Numbered from the stretch's first letter, positions 30,905 to 38,401 are shown. The stretch is 41,137 nt of DNA from Chloroflexota bacterium (GCA_021802825.1 JAJZRG010000028.1:1-41137), one strand, 5' to 3'. Numbers and translations: made by a program. Notes: generated by a model not told the origin, from the letters alone.

Positions 30905-32434
30905 ATGACCCTTCCGACCGATCCAGCCGAAGGCGCGGCCATCCCCGCGCTGGAGCCATTCCCCGTGTCCCCGGTGGACCCGCTGTCCCCATCCTGGGCC
31001 GAAGTGCCGGCTCTTCCCACGCCCGGGGCGCCGGCCAGCGGGCCGCGCGAGACAGCCGTCGCTCCGCCGTCCGAGGCGGCCGCCGGACCCGGTCTCCCGA
31101 CGGCACCCGCAGCCTTGACCGCGCCGACGCCGAGCGTCGCGCGGCATGGCCATGCGAACCCGTTCCCGATGCTCGCCGTGGCGATCGTCGCCATCCTTGC
31201 GGGCAGCACGCTGTTCCTCTCCGGCTGGACGCTCGGGCGCCAGACGTCGCTGACTCCGGGCACGCCGGTCAGCGACGCGCAGGCCTGGCAGCCGTTCTGG
31301 GATACCTACGACGCCGTGACGCAGCGCTATGCCGGGGGCCCGGTCAACCGCGAGGCGCTGATCCAGGGGGCGATCAAGGGCATGATCGCGGCGCTGGGCG
31401 ACCCGTTCAGCCAGTACCTCACGCCGGACGAGTTCAAGCAGTCGCTGTCCGGCATCTCCGGTCGGTTCTCGGGGATCGGCACGACGGTCGGCACGGTGGA
31501 CCCGAACGGGAGCATCGCGACGTGCTCGCCGCTATCGGGCAACTGCCGGCTGGCGGTGGAATCCACGATCCCCGGGTCGCCTGCGGCGCGTGCGGGCCTC
31601 ACCGCCGGCGACGTGATCGCCGCGATCGACGGGACCTCCGTGGACGGCATGACCGTGGACCAGGCCACCCAGAAGATCCGCGGGCCGAAGGGCGTCCCGG
31701 TCACGCTGGGGATCATCCGAGGCACGTCGGCGCCGATCACCGTCGCCCTGGTCCGTGCCGATATCCTCCAGCCCGAGGTGTTCACCAAGACGCTCGCCGG
31801 CGGGGCCGTCGGCTACATCAAGCTGGCGGGCTTCTCGGACCAGTCCTCGGTCGACTTCGCCAAGGCCGTCCTCGCCGACGTCACGGCCGGTCGCAAGGCG
31901 CTGATCCTCGACCTGCGCGGCAACGGCGGCGGCTTCGTGACCGCGGCCCGGGACATCGCCAGCCAGTTCCTCGCAAGCGGCCCGGTGTTCTATGAGCAGG
32001 ATGCCTCGGGCAACCTGACCGAAGTAACTGCGGAGCCCGGCGGTGGGGCGACCGACCCCTCGATCAAGCTCGTCGTGCTCGTCGACGGCGGGACGGCCTC
32101 GGCGTCGGAGATCGTGACCGGGGCCCTCCACGACCGGGGGCGCGCCACGATCATCGGCACCAAGACGTACGGCAAGGGCACCGTCCAGCAGTGGGTCCAG
32201 CTCGAGAACGACAGCGGCGGCTTCCGCCTGACGGTCGCGCGCTGGCTGACGCCCGACAAGGTGTGGATCAACCGGGTGGGGATCACGCCAGACATCGTGG
32301 TGACCCAGCAGCCGACGAAGCCGGGCGACGACCCGGTCCTCAACGCCGGGCTGTCGGCCCTGGGCTTCGGGTCGAGCGGGGCCAGCGGGCCGGGAGGCGG
32401 GACGGGCTACGCGGGGGCTGGCGTCGGGGGCTGA
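30905..32434 (+). CDS. ctpA: Carboxy-terminal processing protease (S41, CtpA)
   Basis: 509 residues. A Pro/Ala-rich cytoplasmic N-terminus (1-85) leads to a membrane anchor (about 88-108), an S41 N-terminal helical region (YDAVTQRYAGGPVNREALIQGAIKGMIAALGDPFSQYL), a PDZ domain (about 195-285; SPAARAGLTAGDVIAAIDGTSVDG) and the peptidase core (ALILDLRGNGGG). Catalytic Ser399 in GGTASASEIV and Lys424 in TYGKGTVQ are 25 residues apart, as in Tsp. The Gly-rich end is disordered. It acts outside the membrane on the C-termini of envelope proteins. It follows ftsX by 116 bp. Confidence 0.93.
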   Translation: MTLPTDPAEGAAIPALEPFPVSPVDPLSPSWAEVPALPTPGAPASGPRETAVAPPSEAAAGPGLPTAPAALTAPTPSVARHGHANPFPMLAVAIVAILAGSTLFLSGWTLGRQTSLTPGTPVSDAQAWQPFWDTYDAVTQRYAGGPVNREALIQGAIKGMIAALGDPFSQYLTPDEFKQSLSGISGRFSGIGTTVGTVDPNGSIATCSPLSGNCRLAVESTIPGSPAARAGLTAGDVIAAIDGTSVDGMTVDQATQKIRGPKGVPVTLGIIRGTSAPITVALVRADILQPEVFTKTLAGGAVGYIKLAGFSDQSSVDFAKAVLADVTAGRKALILDLRGNGGGFVTAARDIASQFLASGPVFYEQDASGNLTEVTAEPGGGATDPSIKLVVLVDGGTASASEIVTGALHDRGRATIIGTKTYGKGTVQQWVQLENDSGGFRLTVARWLTPDKVWINRVGITPDIVVTQQPTKPGDDPVLNAGLSALGFGSSGASGPGGGTGYAGAGVGG

Positions 32435-32533
32435 CGTCGGGGGCTGACTGGGCCGCGAGACCCCAAATCGGGTCGCTTGCGCATCCTCGCCGGATGGGTT
32501 ACGGTCGATCCGAACGAAAGGAGGTGATGTGCA

Positions 32534-32584
32534 GTGACAGATAGCGGTAGTTGCTGCACCACCTCGTCGGAGAGCGTCCTCTAG
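32534..32584 (+). CDS. 16-codon mini-ORF with near-perfect Shine-Dalgarno (putative leader peptide)
   Basis: GTG 32534 to TAG 32582-32584 encodes VTDSGSCCTTSSESVL. Upstream is AAAGGAGGTGAT (32517-32528), essentially the full complement of the 16S rRNA 3' end, with GGAGG nine bases before the GTG. A second, overlapping choice is ATG 32527 (MCSDR, five codons), but it sits too close to GGAGG. A weak promoter-like TTGCGC-17-TACGGT lies at 32477-32505. Two adjacent Cys codons and the hairpin that follows suggest a translation-sensing leader ahead of smpB. Unproven; no family recognised. Confidence 0.4.
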   Translation: MTDSGSCCTTSSESVL

Positions 32585-32615
32585 AGACGATCCCGACGGG
32601 TGGTCGGTAGCAGTC

Positions 32616-32645
32616 GAACGCCGGTCCGGCAACGGGCCGGCGTTC
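32616..32645 (+). terminator. Strong hairpin between mini-ORF and smpB
   Basis: GAACGCCGGTCC, loop GGCAAC, GGGCCGGCGTTC: a 12-bp stem with one G-U pair and a 6-nt loop, starting 31 nt after the mini-ORF stop and ending about 100 nt before smpB. No U-tract follows (GTGCGTCC), so it could be a Rho-aided terminator, an attenuator or an mRNA stabiliser. Confidence 0.5.
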
Positions 32646-32746
32646 GTGCGTCCGGCGGCGGTTCGCCTGGGCAGGTTCAGCCCCAGTTCGGCCCGGCGCC
32701 CCGCCGTGCGACACTGGCCCCCACGCACCCACGGAGGAGCACGCCC

Positions 32747-33208
32747 ATGGGCGAGACCATCGCCCAGAACCGAAAGGCCCGCCACGAGTACGCCATCGAG
32801 GAGACCTTCGAGGCGGGCCTCGTGCTGCGCGGAACCGAGATCAAGAGCGTCCGCGAGCACCACGTGAGCCTCGCCGAGGCGTACGCGCGCGTCGAGAAGG
32901 GCGAGGCCTGGATCGTCGGCCTCCACATCGCGCCCTGGGGCACCACGGACCTGCGGTTCAACCACGAGCCCAAGCGGATGCGCAAGCTGCTGCTCCACCG
33001 CGACGAGATCGACGAGCTGCTGATCAAGACCAAGGCCAAGGGCCTCACGATCGTCCCGCTCGAGATCTACATCAACGACCGCGGCCTGGCCAAGATGCGG
33101 ATCGGCCTCGCCCGCGGCAAGCAGACGTGGGACCGCCGGCGCGAGATCGCCGACCGCGACGCCAAGCGCGATATGGCCCGCCAGGTGGCCGACGCCCGGC
33201 GCCGCTAA
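32747..33208 (+). CDS. smpB: SsrA-binding protein SmpB
   Basis: 153 residues. Family hallmarks: IAQNRKARHEYAIEETFEAGLVLRGTEIKSVR (OB-fold start), NHEPKRMRKLLLHRDEI, YINDRGLAKMRIGLARGK, and a basic tail that begins TWDRRREIADRDAKRDMAR and enters the decoding channel. It delivers tmRNA to stalled ribosomes; ssrA is 4.5 kb downstream on the same strand. GGAGGAG precedes the ATG by about 7 nt. Length is normal. Confidence 0.97.
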   Translation: MGETIAQNRKARHEYAIEETFEAGLVLRGTEIKSVREHHVSLAEAYARVEKGEAWIVGLHIAPWGTTDLRFNHEPKRMRKLLLHRDEIDELLIKTKAKGLTIVPLEIYINDRGLAKMRIGLARGKQTWDRRREIADRDAKRDMARQVADARRR

Positions 33209-33234
33209 TCCGACACCAGGACGAGGAGGTCCCG

Positions 33235-33357
33235 ATGCGCCTCGCACGGATGCTCCAGGCGGTTGACGTCCACGCCGCGGGCGAGCCCGGTCGCGTGATC
33301 GTCGGGGGTGTCCTCGACGTCCCCGGCTCGACCATGCTCGAGAATCGGCGACCTCTG
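33235..33357 (+). pseudogene. Proline racemase family, truncated N-terminal remnant
   Basis: From ATG 33235, behind an intact GAGGAGG ribosome site, the sequence MRLARMLQAVDVHAAGEP and then GRVIVGGVLDVPGSTMLEN matches the first ~35 residues of proline racemase/hydroxyproline epimerase proteins (viDsHtaGEPtRvv.gG.p.ipG.tm.ek). Similarity ends abruptly at about 33345; the catalytic Cys regions are missing, and the frame then runs into the antisense end of the next gene. The rest of the gene has been deleted. It lies 26 nt after smpB. Confidence 0.6.
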
Positions 33358-33382
33358 GTAGGGCGGCTCACCGGTCCAGCCG

Positions 33383-33529
33383 TCAGACGGCGCGCCGGCC
33401 TGAGAGCAGCTGGATCAGGAGAACGATCAGGGCCAGCACGAGCAGCAGGTGGATGAACGCCCCGCCGACCGAGCCGATCAGGCCGAGCGCCCAGAGCACC
33501 ACCAGGACAACGAGCAGCGTCCAGAGCAT
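33383..33529 (-). CDS. Lmo0937-family small membrane protein
   Basis: 48 residues, MLWTLLVVLVVLWALGLIG, then a Gly-rich break and HLLLVLALIVLLIQLLSGRR: two short hydrophobic helices and a basic end. This is the pattern of the widespread lmo0937 family (DUF5670-like), of unknown function and often stress-associated. The ATG at 33527-33529 has GGAGG five bases upstream. It faces the racemase remnant. Confidence 0.75.
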   Translation of the reverse strand: MLWTLLVVLVVLWALGLIGSVGGAFIHLLLVLALIVLLIQLLSGRRAV

Positions 33530-33724
33530 GGGCACCTCCGTGGCTGTGCCGTCACCCCCGGTGCGACGGCGATTGACCGCACCATAGGCACCGGCCACCG
33601 GCGCCAACGCGCCGGTTTGCCGCTCAGCTGTTGCACCCTCGTCGCAGGATTCGCGTGGGCCGACGCAGCAGCGCGCGGCGGGGGGTGCGGCGGCCCAGAC
33701 TGCGAGTCCGCGCGGAACCGGCCG

Positions 33725-34375
33725 TCAGGCCTCGAGCCCGATCAGTCGACGCACCGGCGCCAGCCCCTCGACGTTGATGTCCGGGCCGCGGACAAGCGCC
33801 TCCGGAGTCAGCAGCAGCGCCTGGCTGTACTGCCACTCTCCCGGGCGCCGCTCGAGCCGCCGCATCCCGTTGGGCACGTAGCCAACCTTGCGGCTCACGG
33901 CCAGCGACGCCGGGTTGTCCACGAAGGCAGCCGAGGTGACCTCCTGGGCCTCGAGGCAGTCGAACAGGAACGCGCACATCGCCTGGCGCATCCGCGTCCC
34001 GATCCCGCGCCCCTGGTGCCCGCGGCCCAGCCACGAGCCCGTCTCCCCGCTGCGCGTCAAGAGGTAGTGGTGCGCCCGGAAGCCCTGCGTGCCCACGACC
34101 TCCCCCTGCCAGCGCACGACCAGGTCGAGCGACCAGTCGTCGGGCGAGAAGGCGGCCCGCACGCCCCAGTGGTACTGGGCGAAGCTCAGCGCGAACCTCT
34201 CGGGCGGTGTATCGGTCCAGGGATGGCTGAACGGCATCAGCTCAGGCGGGTGGACGCCGCGGCCGGCCAGTTCCGCCAGCTCGGCGATCGTGTCGTCATC
34301 GATCCCGTGCAGCACCAGGTCGCCCGCGGTGATTCGCAGGCCGAGGACCGGGAACGCATCGACGATGCTGGGCAC
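33725..34375 (-). CDS. GNAT N-acetyltransferase (RimJ/RimL-like)
   Basis: 216 residues with a RimJ/RimL-type core: MPFSHPWTD, VVRWQGEVVGTQGFRA (beta-4 region), GSWLGRGHQGRGIGTRMRQAMCAFLFD (acetyl-CoA loop Q-G-R-G-I-G) and AAFVDNPASLAVSRKVGYVPNG. It probably transfers an acetyl group to an amino terminus or small amine. The start is the GTG at 34373-34375. It lies 9 nt downstream of ureC on the same strand and should share its transcript, which raises the possibility that it acts on the same metabolite. Confidence 0.8.
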   Translation of the reverse strand: MPSIVDAFPVLGLRITAGDLVLHGIDDDTIAELAELAGRGVHPPELMPFSHPWTDTPPERFALSFAQYHWGVRAAFSPDDWSLDLVVRWQGEVVGTQGFRAHHYLLTRSGETGSWLGRGHQGRGIGTRMRQAMCAFLFDCLEAQEVTSAAFVDNPASLAVSRKVGYVPNGMRRLERRPGEWQYSQALLLTPEALVRGPDINVEGLAPVRRLIGLEA

Positions 34376-34384
34376 GGGGCGAGT

Positions 34385-36127
34385 CTAGCGGAGCAGGTAG
34401 CGCCGGCTCAGCGGCACCTCGGCCACGGGCGCCACGGCCAGCGGCCGTCCGCCCAGCGAGACCGCGCCCGTCCGCACGTCGATGTCCACCGGCGCCGTGG
34501 CGCGGTTCGCGTGCAGGGACGCCCGGGAGAGGCCACGCACGCCGCTCACCGTCACCAGCGTGCGGCGCGTCGCGAGGCGTCGAGCGAGGGCGGGACGATC
34601 CGCCGCACCCGAGACGAACGTGAGCGACACGGTGGGCGCGGCGTGCGGCGTGCCCGCCCAGTCCCGGCGGTAGCGGGTGGGCTCGGCGCGCTCGAGGCTG
34701 GCGTTGCCCTCGCCCAGGGGGCCCCACGCCGGGAACCCGGCCTTGAACACCCATTCGGGCTTCACGCCGAAGAAGCCTGGCTTCCAGAGCACGATGTCGG
34801 CCAGGCGCCCCGGCCGGAGCGAGCCGACGTGGTCGGCGACGCCGTGGGTGATCGCGGGCTCGATCGTCACCTTCGCCAGATAGCGCAGGACGCGGGCCGT
34901 GTCGTCGCGGTCGTCGGCCGGGTCGGTCGAGCCAGCCAGGACGGCATCGGCGCCGGGGTCGGCCGGCAGGCCCCCGATGCCCTCCGCCGCCGCGCTCCGC
35001 CGCCACGCCTTCATCACGTGCGCCAGCTGGAACGTGCGCCGGAACGATTCGCCGATGCGGCCCATCCCCTGCGAGTCGGAGTTGACGATGCCGATCGCGC
35101 CCAGCTCGTGGAGCGGCCCCTCGGCAGCCATGCGCGCCTCGAGCACCCGCTCGCGCACCAGCGCGACCTCGTCGGGGATCGCCCACGAGAGCCCGTGGTT
35201 GAGCACCGTCATCGGGACGTGCTCGACGGCGGTGTTGACCCCGAACGGCAGGGTGGGCGTGGTCGAGGAGCACAGGACCGACGGCTCGCGCACCAGCCCC
35301 AGCAGGTCGGGCACGTGACCGCCGCCCGTCCCCTCGACGTGGTACGCGTGGACCGTCCGCCCGGCGATGGCCGCCACGGTGTCCTCGAGCTCGGCCGACT
35401 CGTGCAGCCCGTCGGTGTGGAGGCTCACCGTGACGTCGTGCTCGTCGGCGTAGCGCAGCACGTAGTCGATCAGGTCGGGGTAGGCGCCGTTGTCCTCGTG
35501 GATCTTGAAGCCGGTGGCGCCGGCGGCCAGCATCGTGTCGAGGTGGCCGTCCTCCATGGCGCGCGCCCCCGCCTGGAGCCCCACGTTGACCGGCCACCCC
35601 TCGAGCCCCGCCAGCACGCGCTCCATCGCGTAGGGCGGCTCCTCGAACCCGGCCGTGATGAGCGTCGTCACGCCGCCCGACAGCGCTGGCGGGAGCAGCT
35701 CTGGGTCGATGGTGTGGACGTGGCTGTCCACGCCGCCCGGCGTCGCGATCAGCCCGTACGCCATGTACGGCTTGGTGTGCGGCCCGACGACGAGGTCGAT
35801 GCCGTCGCTGATGTCGGGGCTGCCCGCCCGGCCGATGCCGGCGATGCGTCCGTCCTTGATGCCGATGTCGGCCTTCACGGCACCGAGCGCGGGGTCGATG
35901 ACGAGCGCGCCGGCGAGCACGACGTCGAGCTCCGACGGGCCGGCCGCCGCGTCGTCCTGCGCGATCCGCATCCGCAGGTTCTTCGCGTAGCCCCAGACCG
36001 GCTCGTCACCGCGCGCGGTGCGATCCTCCCCGACGCGCACCCACAGGTCGGTGTCGCCCAGACGGACGCGGTCCCCGGTCGTGGCGCCGTAGCGAGTGCG
36101 GTACTCCTCGGCCGAGAGGCGGCTCAT
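34385..36127 (-). CDS. ureC: Divergent urease alpha-subunit homologue (UreC-like)
   Basis: 580 residues, UreC along its whole length (GDRVRLGDTDLWVRV, GGVDSHVHTIDPE, GFKIHEDNGA, HTDGLHES, HVEGTGGGHVPD, NSDSQGMGRIGE, KPGFFGVKPEWVFKAG). All nickel-site residues are kept: His136, His138, Lys208 (carbamylated in urease), His237, His263 and Asp351. The active-site flap differs: where urease has M-V-C-H-H-L-D, this reads T-V-L-N-H-G-L, so the flap Cys is absent and the catalytic His is displaced or lost. The GTGPAAGTHATTC-type loop is also missing. No ureDEFG genes are in the window. Activity on urea is therefore doubtful; another amide or ureido substrate is possible. ATGA overlap with ureAB. Confidence 0.8.
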   Translation of the reverse strand: MSRLSAEEYRTRYGATTGDRVRLGDTDLWVRVGEDRTARGDEPVWGYAKNLRMRIAQDDAAAGPSELDVVLAGALVIDPALGAVKADIGIKDGRIAGIGRAGSPDISDGIDLVVGPHTKPYMAYGLIATPGGVDSHVHTIDPELLPPALSGGVTTLITAGFEEPPYAMERVLAGLEGWPVNVGLQAGARAMEDGHLDTMLAAGATGFKIHEDNGAYPDLIDYVLRYADEHDVTVSLHTDGLHESAELEDTVAAIAGRTVHAYHVEGTGGGHVPDLLGLVREPSVLCSSTTPTLPFGVNTAVEHVPMTVLNHGLSWAIPDEVALVRERVLEARMAAEGPLHELGAIGIVNSDSQGMGRIGESFRRTFQLAHVMKAWRRSAAAEGIGGLPADPGADAVLAGSTDPADDRDDTARVLRYLAKVTIEPAITHGVADHVGSLRPGRLADIVLWKPGFFGVKPEWVFKAGFPAWGPLGEGNASLERAEPTRYRRDWAGTPHAAPTVSLTFVSGAADRPALARRLATRRTLVTVSGVRGLSRASLHANRATAPVDIDVRTGAVSLGGRPLAVAPVAEVPLSRRYLLR

Positions 36128-36771
36128 CGCGTGCCCCCGCCGGCGTTCTCGGCATCGGCCTGCCCAGCGGTCGGACCGGCGCCCTGGCGGCCCGCCAGCC
36201 GGACCAGCCGGACCGTCTTGGTCTCGCCCGGCTCGAAGCCCACGTAGGCGCCGGCCGGGATGTCGAGCCGGAAGCCGCGGGCGGCGTCGCGGTCGAAGAC
36301 GAGGCGCGCGTTGAGCCGGTGGAACGGGAAGTGCGACGAGACGCGGATCCGACGGCGCGAGGTGCTGGTCACCTCGAGGTCGATCGCGTCGCGGCCGTCG
36401 TTCACCACCACGTCAGACGGGTCGCCGATGACGAGCGCGCCGGGGCCGAACGGGTCCCGATCCTGGCCCCGGTCGAGCGGGTCCACGAGCGCGACCACGC
36501 GCGTCCCGTCGCCCAGCAGGACCTCCAGGCGCACCTCGTCGAGCAGCTCGCGGACGCCGGGCAGCACCTCGTCGGGCCCGACCGACGCCCGTCCTGCCGC
36601 CTCCACCTCCCCGTACGCCCGGCCTGCCCGCGCCGCCTCCAGCATCGCGTCGCAGATGACCGCCACCGCCTCGGGGTGGTTGAGCAGCAGTCCCGACGCC
36701 CGCCGTCGTCGCGCGAGCTCCGCGGCCGCGAACAGCTGGAGGCGTTCTTCTTCCCAGGGGATCAGGCGCAT
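36124..36771 (-). CDS. ureAB: Urease gamma-beta fusion homologue (UreAB-like)
   Basis: 215 residues. Residues 1-100 are UreA (gamma)-like: LIPWEEERLQLFAAAELARRRRASGLLLNHPEAVAVI, a GVRELLDEVRLEV region and DGTRVVALVDPLD. Residues about 108-195 are UreB (beta)-like: PGALVIGDPSDVVVNDGRDAIDLEVTSTSRRRIRVSSHFPFHRLNARLVFDR and IPAGAYVGFEPGETKTVRLV. In UreB the conserved N-x-G-D-R-P-I-Q-V-G-S-H-x-H-F is changed to S-R-R-R-I-R-V-S-S-H-F-P-F. It should assemble with the downstream UreC homologue. From memory, a similar ureAB-ureC pair without accessory genes exists in some Streptomyces. Confidence 0.8.
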   Translation of the reverse strand: MRLIPWEEERLQLFAAAELARRRRASGLLLNHPEAVAVICDAMLEAARAGRAYGEVEAAGRASVGPDEVLPGVRELLDEVRLEVLLGDGTRVVALVDPLDRGQDRDPFGPGALVIGDPSDVVVNDGRDAIDLEVTSTSRRRIRVSSHFPFHRLNARLVFDRDAARGFRLDIPAGAYVGFEPGETKTVRLVRLAGRQGAGPTAGQADAENAGGGTR

Positions 36772-36799
36772 GAGCGGATGGTATCGGGCCGGGCAGCGG

Positions 36800-36901
36800 T
36801 CACCGACGTCGAATGAACACGACCAGCATCGTGAACGCGCCGCCCACGAGCAGGGCGCGCGACAGCGCGACGGCAGCAGGAAGGAGGGCCGGGTGGACCA
36901 T
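36800..36901 (-). CDS. Possible 33-aa single-helix membrane protein
   Basis: ATG 36899-36901 to TGA 36800-36802 encodes 33 residues: MVHPALLPAAVALSRALLV, a hydrophobic continuation and a FIRRR end, i.e. one transmembrane helix with a basic cytoplasmic C-terminus. Only a weak AGGAT precedes the start. It fits the 183-bp gap between the glycolipid-binding gene and ureAB on the same strand, but nothing else supports it. Confidence 0.3.
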   Translation of the reverse strand: MVHPALLPAAVALSRALLVGGAFTMLVVFIRRR

Positions 36902-36954
36902 CGGGGCGATCCTACGACGACAAGGCAAGGAGTGCCGCAGCGCGGTTGCCGGCG

Positions 36955-37545
36955 CTAATGCGAGTCCAGCGGCTCCGTGTCGTCCGGCCCCGCCGCCACG
37001 CCCGTCCGCTCCCAGGGCAGGTACTGCGCGACCACTCCGTCGTCGTCCACGACGAGCTCGCCCACGAACGTGCCGCTCGCGTACCGATAGGTGAACTCGT
37101 CGATGCGGGTGTAGGTCTGCGGCGCCTTCTCGACGGTCAGCTCGGGGAAGCGCACCCACGCCGCCTGGATCGTCTTGGCAGCGCCGGTACCGAGGCGCAG
37201 GCGCTGGATCGGCAGGGTATTGGTCGAGGGGCTGCAGCCGAGGTCCACGTCAAGGCAGCCCTTCAGGTCCCGGCGCACCACCCCGTCCACGGTCCAGACG
37301 CCCTTCGTGCTGCGCGCCATCGTGAGGGTGCGCTGGGCGAAGCCGCGCAGGTCGCGGACGTGGACCGCCGAGGTGGCGCCAGTGCCGTCCGCGAGCACCC
37401 GGTACTCGATGCGAATGGGCAGCCCGCCATCCGACCCCAGCACCGTGCCAACGAGCGACAGCCCGGCATCGCGCGCGGAGATCGTGCAGTGCTCATCGGT
37501 GCGGACCTGGTCGGTCCGGTGCCAGGAAACGCGTCGTGTCGGCAT
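36955..37545 (-). CDS. Putative glycolipid-binding protein (PF06475 type)
   Basis: 196 residues. It matches the putative glycolipid-binding family throughout: VSWHRTD near the start, GLSLVGTVLGSDGGLPIRIEYRVLAD, KGVWTVDG, LKGCLDVDLGCSPSTNTLPIQRLRL (the GC-DvDl-sP-TNTLPirRL signature at about 115-139), AAWVRFPELTVEK, QTYTRID, and FVGELVVDDDGVVAQYL. No signal peptide or membrane helix. The family has a beta-rich lipocalin-like fold and no firmly known role. The start is ATG 37543-37545. It is the first of the minus-strand genes leading to ureABC. Confidence 0.8.
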   Translation of the reverse strand: MPTRRVSWHRTDQVRTDEHCTISARDAGLSLVGTVLGSDGGLPIRIEYRVLADGTGATSAVHVRDLRGFAQRTLTMARSTKGVWTVDGVVRRDLKGCLDVDLGCSPSTNTLPIQRLRLGTGAAKTIQAAWVRFPELTVEKAPQTYTRIDEFTYRYASGTFVGELVVDDDGVVAQYLPWERTGVAAGPDDTEPLDSH

Positions 37546-37678
37546 GCTGCGAGCCTGCCCACGCCCGGGCGCACTGTCAACAGCCGTCGCGCCTGTCTGC
37601 CAGCCGTAGCGCCTGCCTCCGCCTCGCCGACCGCACTCTCGCCCACCGCGCTCATCGTCCTCTCAGCGCCTCGGGTGT

Positions 37679-37684
37679 AGGATT
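37679..37684 (+). promoter_or_regulatory. Possible -10 of ssrA
   Basis: TAGGAT preceded by TG, about 30 nt before the mature tmRNA 5' end, with no clear -35. A small hairpin, CCGAACC-GGC-GGTTCGG (37693-37709), sits in the precursor leader where RNase P would cut. Confidence 0.3.
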
Positions 37685-37714
37685 CGGGCTTCCGAACCGG
37701 CGGTTCGGTCCTGT

Positions 37715-38084
37715 GGGGATGCGTGGTCTCGACAGGGCTTGGCTGTCTGGAGACGCGAGCCGAGGTGCCGTCAGGCCTCGTAAAACAGGCGGCAAACGAA
37801 GTAACTGCCAACAAGCAGCCTGCTCTCGCCCTCGCGGCTTAGGCCGTAAGGTGAGCGTGGAAGCGGCCTCCCCTCCGCGGGCCGTGGAAGCGTCACTTAG
37901 CGGAGGTGCAACCCCGGTGAGGTCACGTAGCCGGGAGCCAAGCCCGATCTAGGGACACGGGAATGGACCGGACGGGAGCCTGCCGATGGGCGCCCCCCGG
38001 TTGACGAAAACCATCGGACACGCTCGTAGTGGATCCAGGCGAAGAGTTCTGGACGGGGAGTTCGACTCTCCCCCATCTCCACCA
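37715..38084 (+). ncRNA. ssrA: tmRNA (SsrA)
   Basis: 370-nt one-piece tmRNA. The 5' GGGGATG pairs with 3' CATCTCC to form the acceptor stem, followed by encoded ACCA (38081-38084). The T-arm GGGGAG-TTCGACT-CTCCCC is intact. The resume codon GCA is at 37792 and the reading frame encodes ANEVTANKQPALALAA, ending at TAG 37840-37842. The mature alanine charge would add the first Ala. The tag ends LALAA, the usual ClpXP/ClpAP degron. Just after the 3' end, CCTCGAC (38085-38091) can pair with GTTGAGG (38105-38111) as a weak terminator. Its protein partner SmpB is encoded at 32747. Confidence 0.97.
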
Positions 38085-38401
38085 CCTCGACTTTCGCGGC
38101 CTCGGTTGAGGCTGCTCAGGGACGCCCGGTTGCCAGAGAAGTCTTCCGTATTGGAAGCGACTTGCGTCACATCGGGTCCGGAAGCGAATTGCGTCACGGC
38201 AATCGCGGAAGGGACTTGCGTCCCTCCTTCCCGAAGGCGTACTTCGGGATGCCGAACCGGCGCGGCGCATGCCCTCGCCAATCCTGGGGTTCGCGGCGGA
38301 TCCGAGCCAACCCTGAGCCATCAGATGGACGGCGTGATCGGACGATCTGGACGGACTCGACATCTGGAGTCGAACGCGTCCGAACATACGCGGCGGTCGA
38401 G
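38085..38401. other. Intergenic stretch after ssrA, no gene seen
   Basis: Between the tmRNA 3' end and the stop of the convergent KDG kinase gene I see no reading frame with family similarity. It holds the imperfect 27-bp tandem repeat at 38153-38227 and, at 38243-38262, a copy of the 20-bp sequence at 37684-37703 with two mismatches. Confidence 0.6.
38153..38227 (+). repeat. Three imperfect 27-bp direct repeats downstream of ssrA
   Basis: Units start at 38153, 38180 and 38207, each beginning GGAAGCGA or GGAAGGGA followed by CTTGCGTCAC-like sequence (ATTGCGTCAC and CTTGCGTCCC in units 2 and 3). The first two are full 27-mers; the third is recognisable for about 21 bp. Confidence 0.75.

Noticed and set aside
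32534..32584. VTDSGSCCTTSSESVL read as a thiopeptide or lanthipeptide core
   Set aside because: The SCCTT string resembles thiopeptide tails, but there is no leader peptide and no dehydratase, cyclase or transporter nearby.
36124..36771. Ordinary urease operon
   Set aside because: Gamma-beta fusion, altered UreB motif, missing flap Cys and missing accessory genes make a standard urea-degrading system unlikely.
38061..38084. Integrase attachment site duplicated from the ssrA 3' end
   Set aside because: I found no second copy of the T-arm/acceptor sequence downstream and no integrase gene.
38153..38227. Short CRISPR-like array after ssrA
   Set aside because: Units abut one another and diverge across their whole length; no spacer organisation.
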